Positions 62,794 through 64,000 of a DNA stretch of 64,000 bases are shown in pieces. The translations under genes were made by a program, and so were the position numbers. The DNA is from Marinilabiliales bacterium (GTDB lineage: Bacteria; Bacteroidota; Bacteroidia; Bacteroidales; SZUA-534): contig DOTG01000013.1 of assembly GCA_003512955.1 (NCBI GenBank), forward strand, positions 18,980 through 82,979, in the 5' to 3' direction. Position 1 is the first letter of the stretch. Each line of letters starts with the position of its first letter. The notes under the pieces were generated by a model. The model had not been told where the DNA came from. It searched no databases and saw only the letters and a list, made by a program, of their open reading frames with translations.

Positions 62794-64000
62794 GTTGTTT
62801 ATCAGTAAGTCAAAGATACATTTTGAAAGCAAATCACAACCAGCAACTTTAGGAAATGTTCAAAGCAATTGGTTGTTTATCAGTAAGTCAAAGATACATT
62901 TTGAAAGCAAATCACAACCTATCCGCATCTGGATATAAAAAACCTATCGTTGTTTATCAGTAAGTCAAAGATACATTTTGAAAGCAAATCACAACTCAGA
63001 GAGGGAGTTGACAAAAGGTTTTGAAGGTTGTTTATCAGTAAGTCAAAGATACATTTTGTTTGAAAGCAAATCACAACATATATTTGTTTGTTGTTTAAAA
63101 AGAAAGGGTTGTTTATCAGTAAGTCAAAGATACATTTTGAAAGCAAATCACAACACAATTGCAAGTATAAAGCCGAAATAAACGGTTGTTTATCAGTAAG
63201 TCAAAGATACATTTTGAAAGCAAATCACAACATGATAGCGTAAAAGTAAATGAGTTACTTGGTTGTTTATCAGTAAGTCAAAGATACATTTTGAAAGCAA
63301 ATCACAACAGGTTGGGATTTACCTCATTTTGAATTAGGTTGTTTATCAGTAAGTCAAAGATACATTTTGAAAGCAAATCACAACGTGGTATAGACGTGAA
63401 CTTAGTTCTTCTGAGTTGTTTATCAGTAAGTCAAAGATACATTTTGAAAGCAAATCACAACAACCGCAAGCAAAACGAGTGGGGCGTGGATGTTGTTTAT
63501 CAGTAAGTCAAAGATACATTTTGAAAGCAAATCACAACCGGATGGACGAAAGCCACATTTTTAAAAGCGTTGTTTATCAGTAAGTCAAAGATACATTTTG
63601 AAAGCAAATCACAACGTTTTTTACAAAATTAAAAAGCCTGAAGGAGTTGTTTATCAGTAAGTCAAAGATACATTTTGAAAGCAAATCACAACCAAAGAAA
63701 GTCGGCAAATTTTTGAATGGTTGTTGTTTATCAGTAAGTCAAAGATACATTTTGAAAGCAAATCACAACACTGCGGGAATTATTACGGAGGCGGTATTGG
63801 TTGTTTATCAGTAAGTCAAAGATACATTTTGAAAGCAAATCACAACAAACATAGAGTATACTAGCCTGATTCACATGTTGTTTATCAGTAAGTCAAAGAT
63901 ACATTTTGAAAGCAAATCACAACTTAAATCAGACCAGATGCGCAAAAAGAAAAGTTGTTTATCAGTAAGTCAAAGATACATTTTGAAAGCAAATCACAAC
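62794..64000 (-). CRISPR. CRISPR array, type II-C-like: 16 repeats of 47 bp, 15 spacers, open at the right edge
   Basis: Repeats start at 62794, 62872, 62949, 63027, 63108, 63185, 63262, 63338, 63415, 63492, 63569, 63646, 63723, 63800, 63877 and 63954. Fifteen are identical (GTTGTTTATC ... AATCACAAC on the plus strand). The fourth (63027-63077) has a 4-bp TTTG duplication and is 51 bp long. Spacers are 30 bp except the first and third (31) and the seventh (29). On the minus strand the repeat begins GTTGTGATTTGCTTTC, close to type II-C repeats I recall from Bacteroides, with TATCTTTG inside. The last repeat ends exactly at base 64000, so the array, leader and any cas9-cas1-cas2 genes probably continue to the right. 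No cas gene or tracrRNA anti-repeat was found in the window. Confidence 0.97.

Noticed and set aside
62919..63181. ORFs on both strands within the CRISPR array
   Set aside because: Translations are direct reads of the 47-bp repeat (repeated ILFESK/CLSVSQRYIL or FDLLINN units); no gene exists there.

Overview
The window looks like a chromosomal segment of a member of the Bacteroidota, probably Bacteroidales/Marinilabiliales-like. The pointers are Bacteroidetes-type promoters (TTG, about 19 bp, TAnnTTTG), a single-chain SecDF, a membrane regulator joining a beta-propeller to a LuxR-type helix-turn-helix, the parA-parB-DUF5683-lytic transglycosylase cluster, an EF-G2-like EF-G paralog, and zinc-free forms of L36 and S14. 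No species can be named from sequence alone.

Layout. 1-5850 (+): end of an unidentified gene, then a 1115-residue GH94 phosphorylase and a GH3 lipoprotein glucosidase, probably part of a beta-1,2-glucan (or related beta-glucan) pathway. They are followed by a propeller/LuxR-type regulator, a coiled-coil lipoprotein and a protein that looks like a catalytically dead D12-class DNA adenine methyltransferase. 11128-29755 (-): the str-S10-spc-alpha ribosomal superoperon from rpsL to rplQ (including fusA, secY, infA and rpoA), then enolase. No map gene lies between secY and infA, and rpoBC is not directly in front of rpsL. 30360-32516 (+): an EF-G paralog lacking the catalytic histidine. 32589-43527: pntAB, a LysE-family exporter, a TIGR02757 protein, a TrmN6-like methyltransferase, an outer-membrane barrel, an OmpA-like protein, HflX, TonB and Mpl. 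43617-50441 (-): SGNH hydrolase, MltD-like transglycosylase, DUF5683 protein, ParB, ParA and a THUMP-domain RNA methyltransferase. 50828-62535: saccharopine dehydrogenase-family protein, HTH-less sigma-54 response regulator, Ppx/GppA phosphatase, NatAB-like ABC exporter, SecDF, LolD-like ATPase and a CPA1-type antiporter.

62794-64000 holds a CRISPR array of sixteen 47-bp repeats and fifteen spacers, running to the window edge. Repeat length, 30-bp spacers and the GTTGTGATTTG start (minus strand) fit type II-C arrays of Bacteroidetes. Each repeat carries a complete Bacteroidetes promoter-like sequence on the minus strand (TTG-N18-TATCTTTG), and a minus-strand terminator lies beyond the left end. 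The array is therefore probably read right to left, possibly with one promoter per repeat. No cas gene is in the window.

The most interesting items are the promoter-bearing CRISPR repeats with a 10-nt inverted repeat copy and terminator at the array end, the EF-G2-like factor, the D12 pseudo-methyltransferase, the GH94/GH3 pair, and several seven-base-period repeat tracts at the 3' ends of genes.
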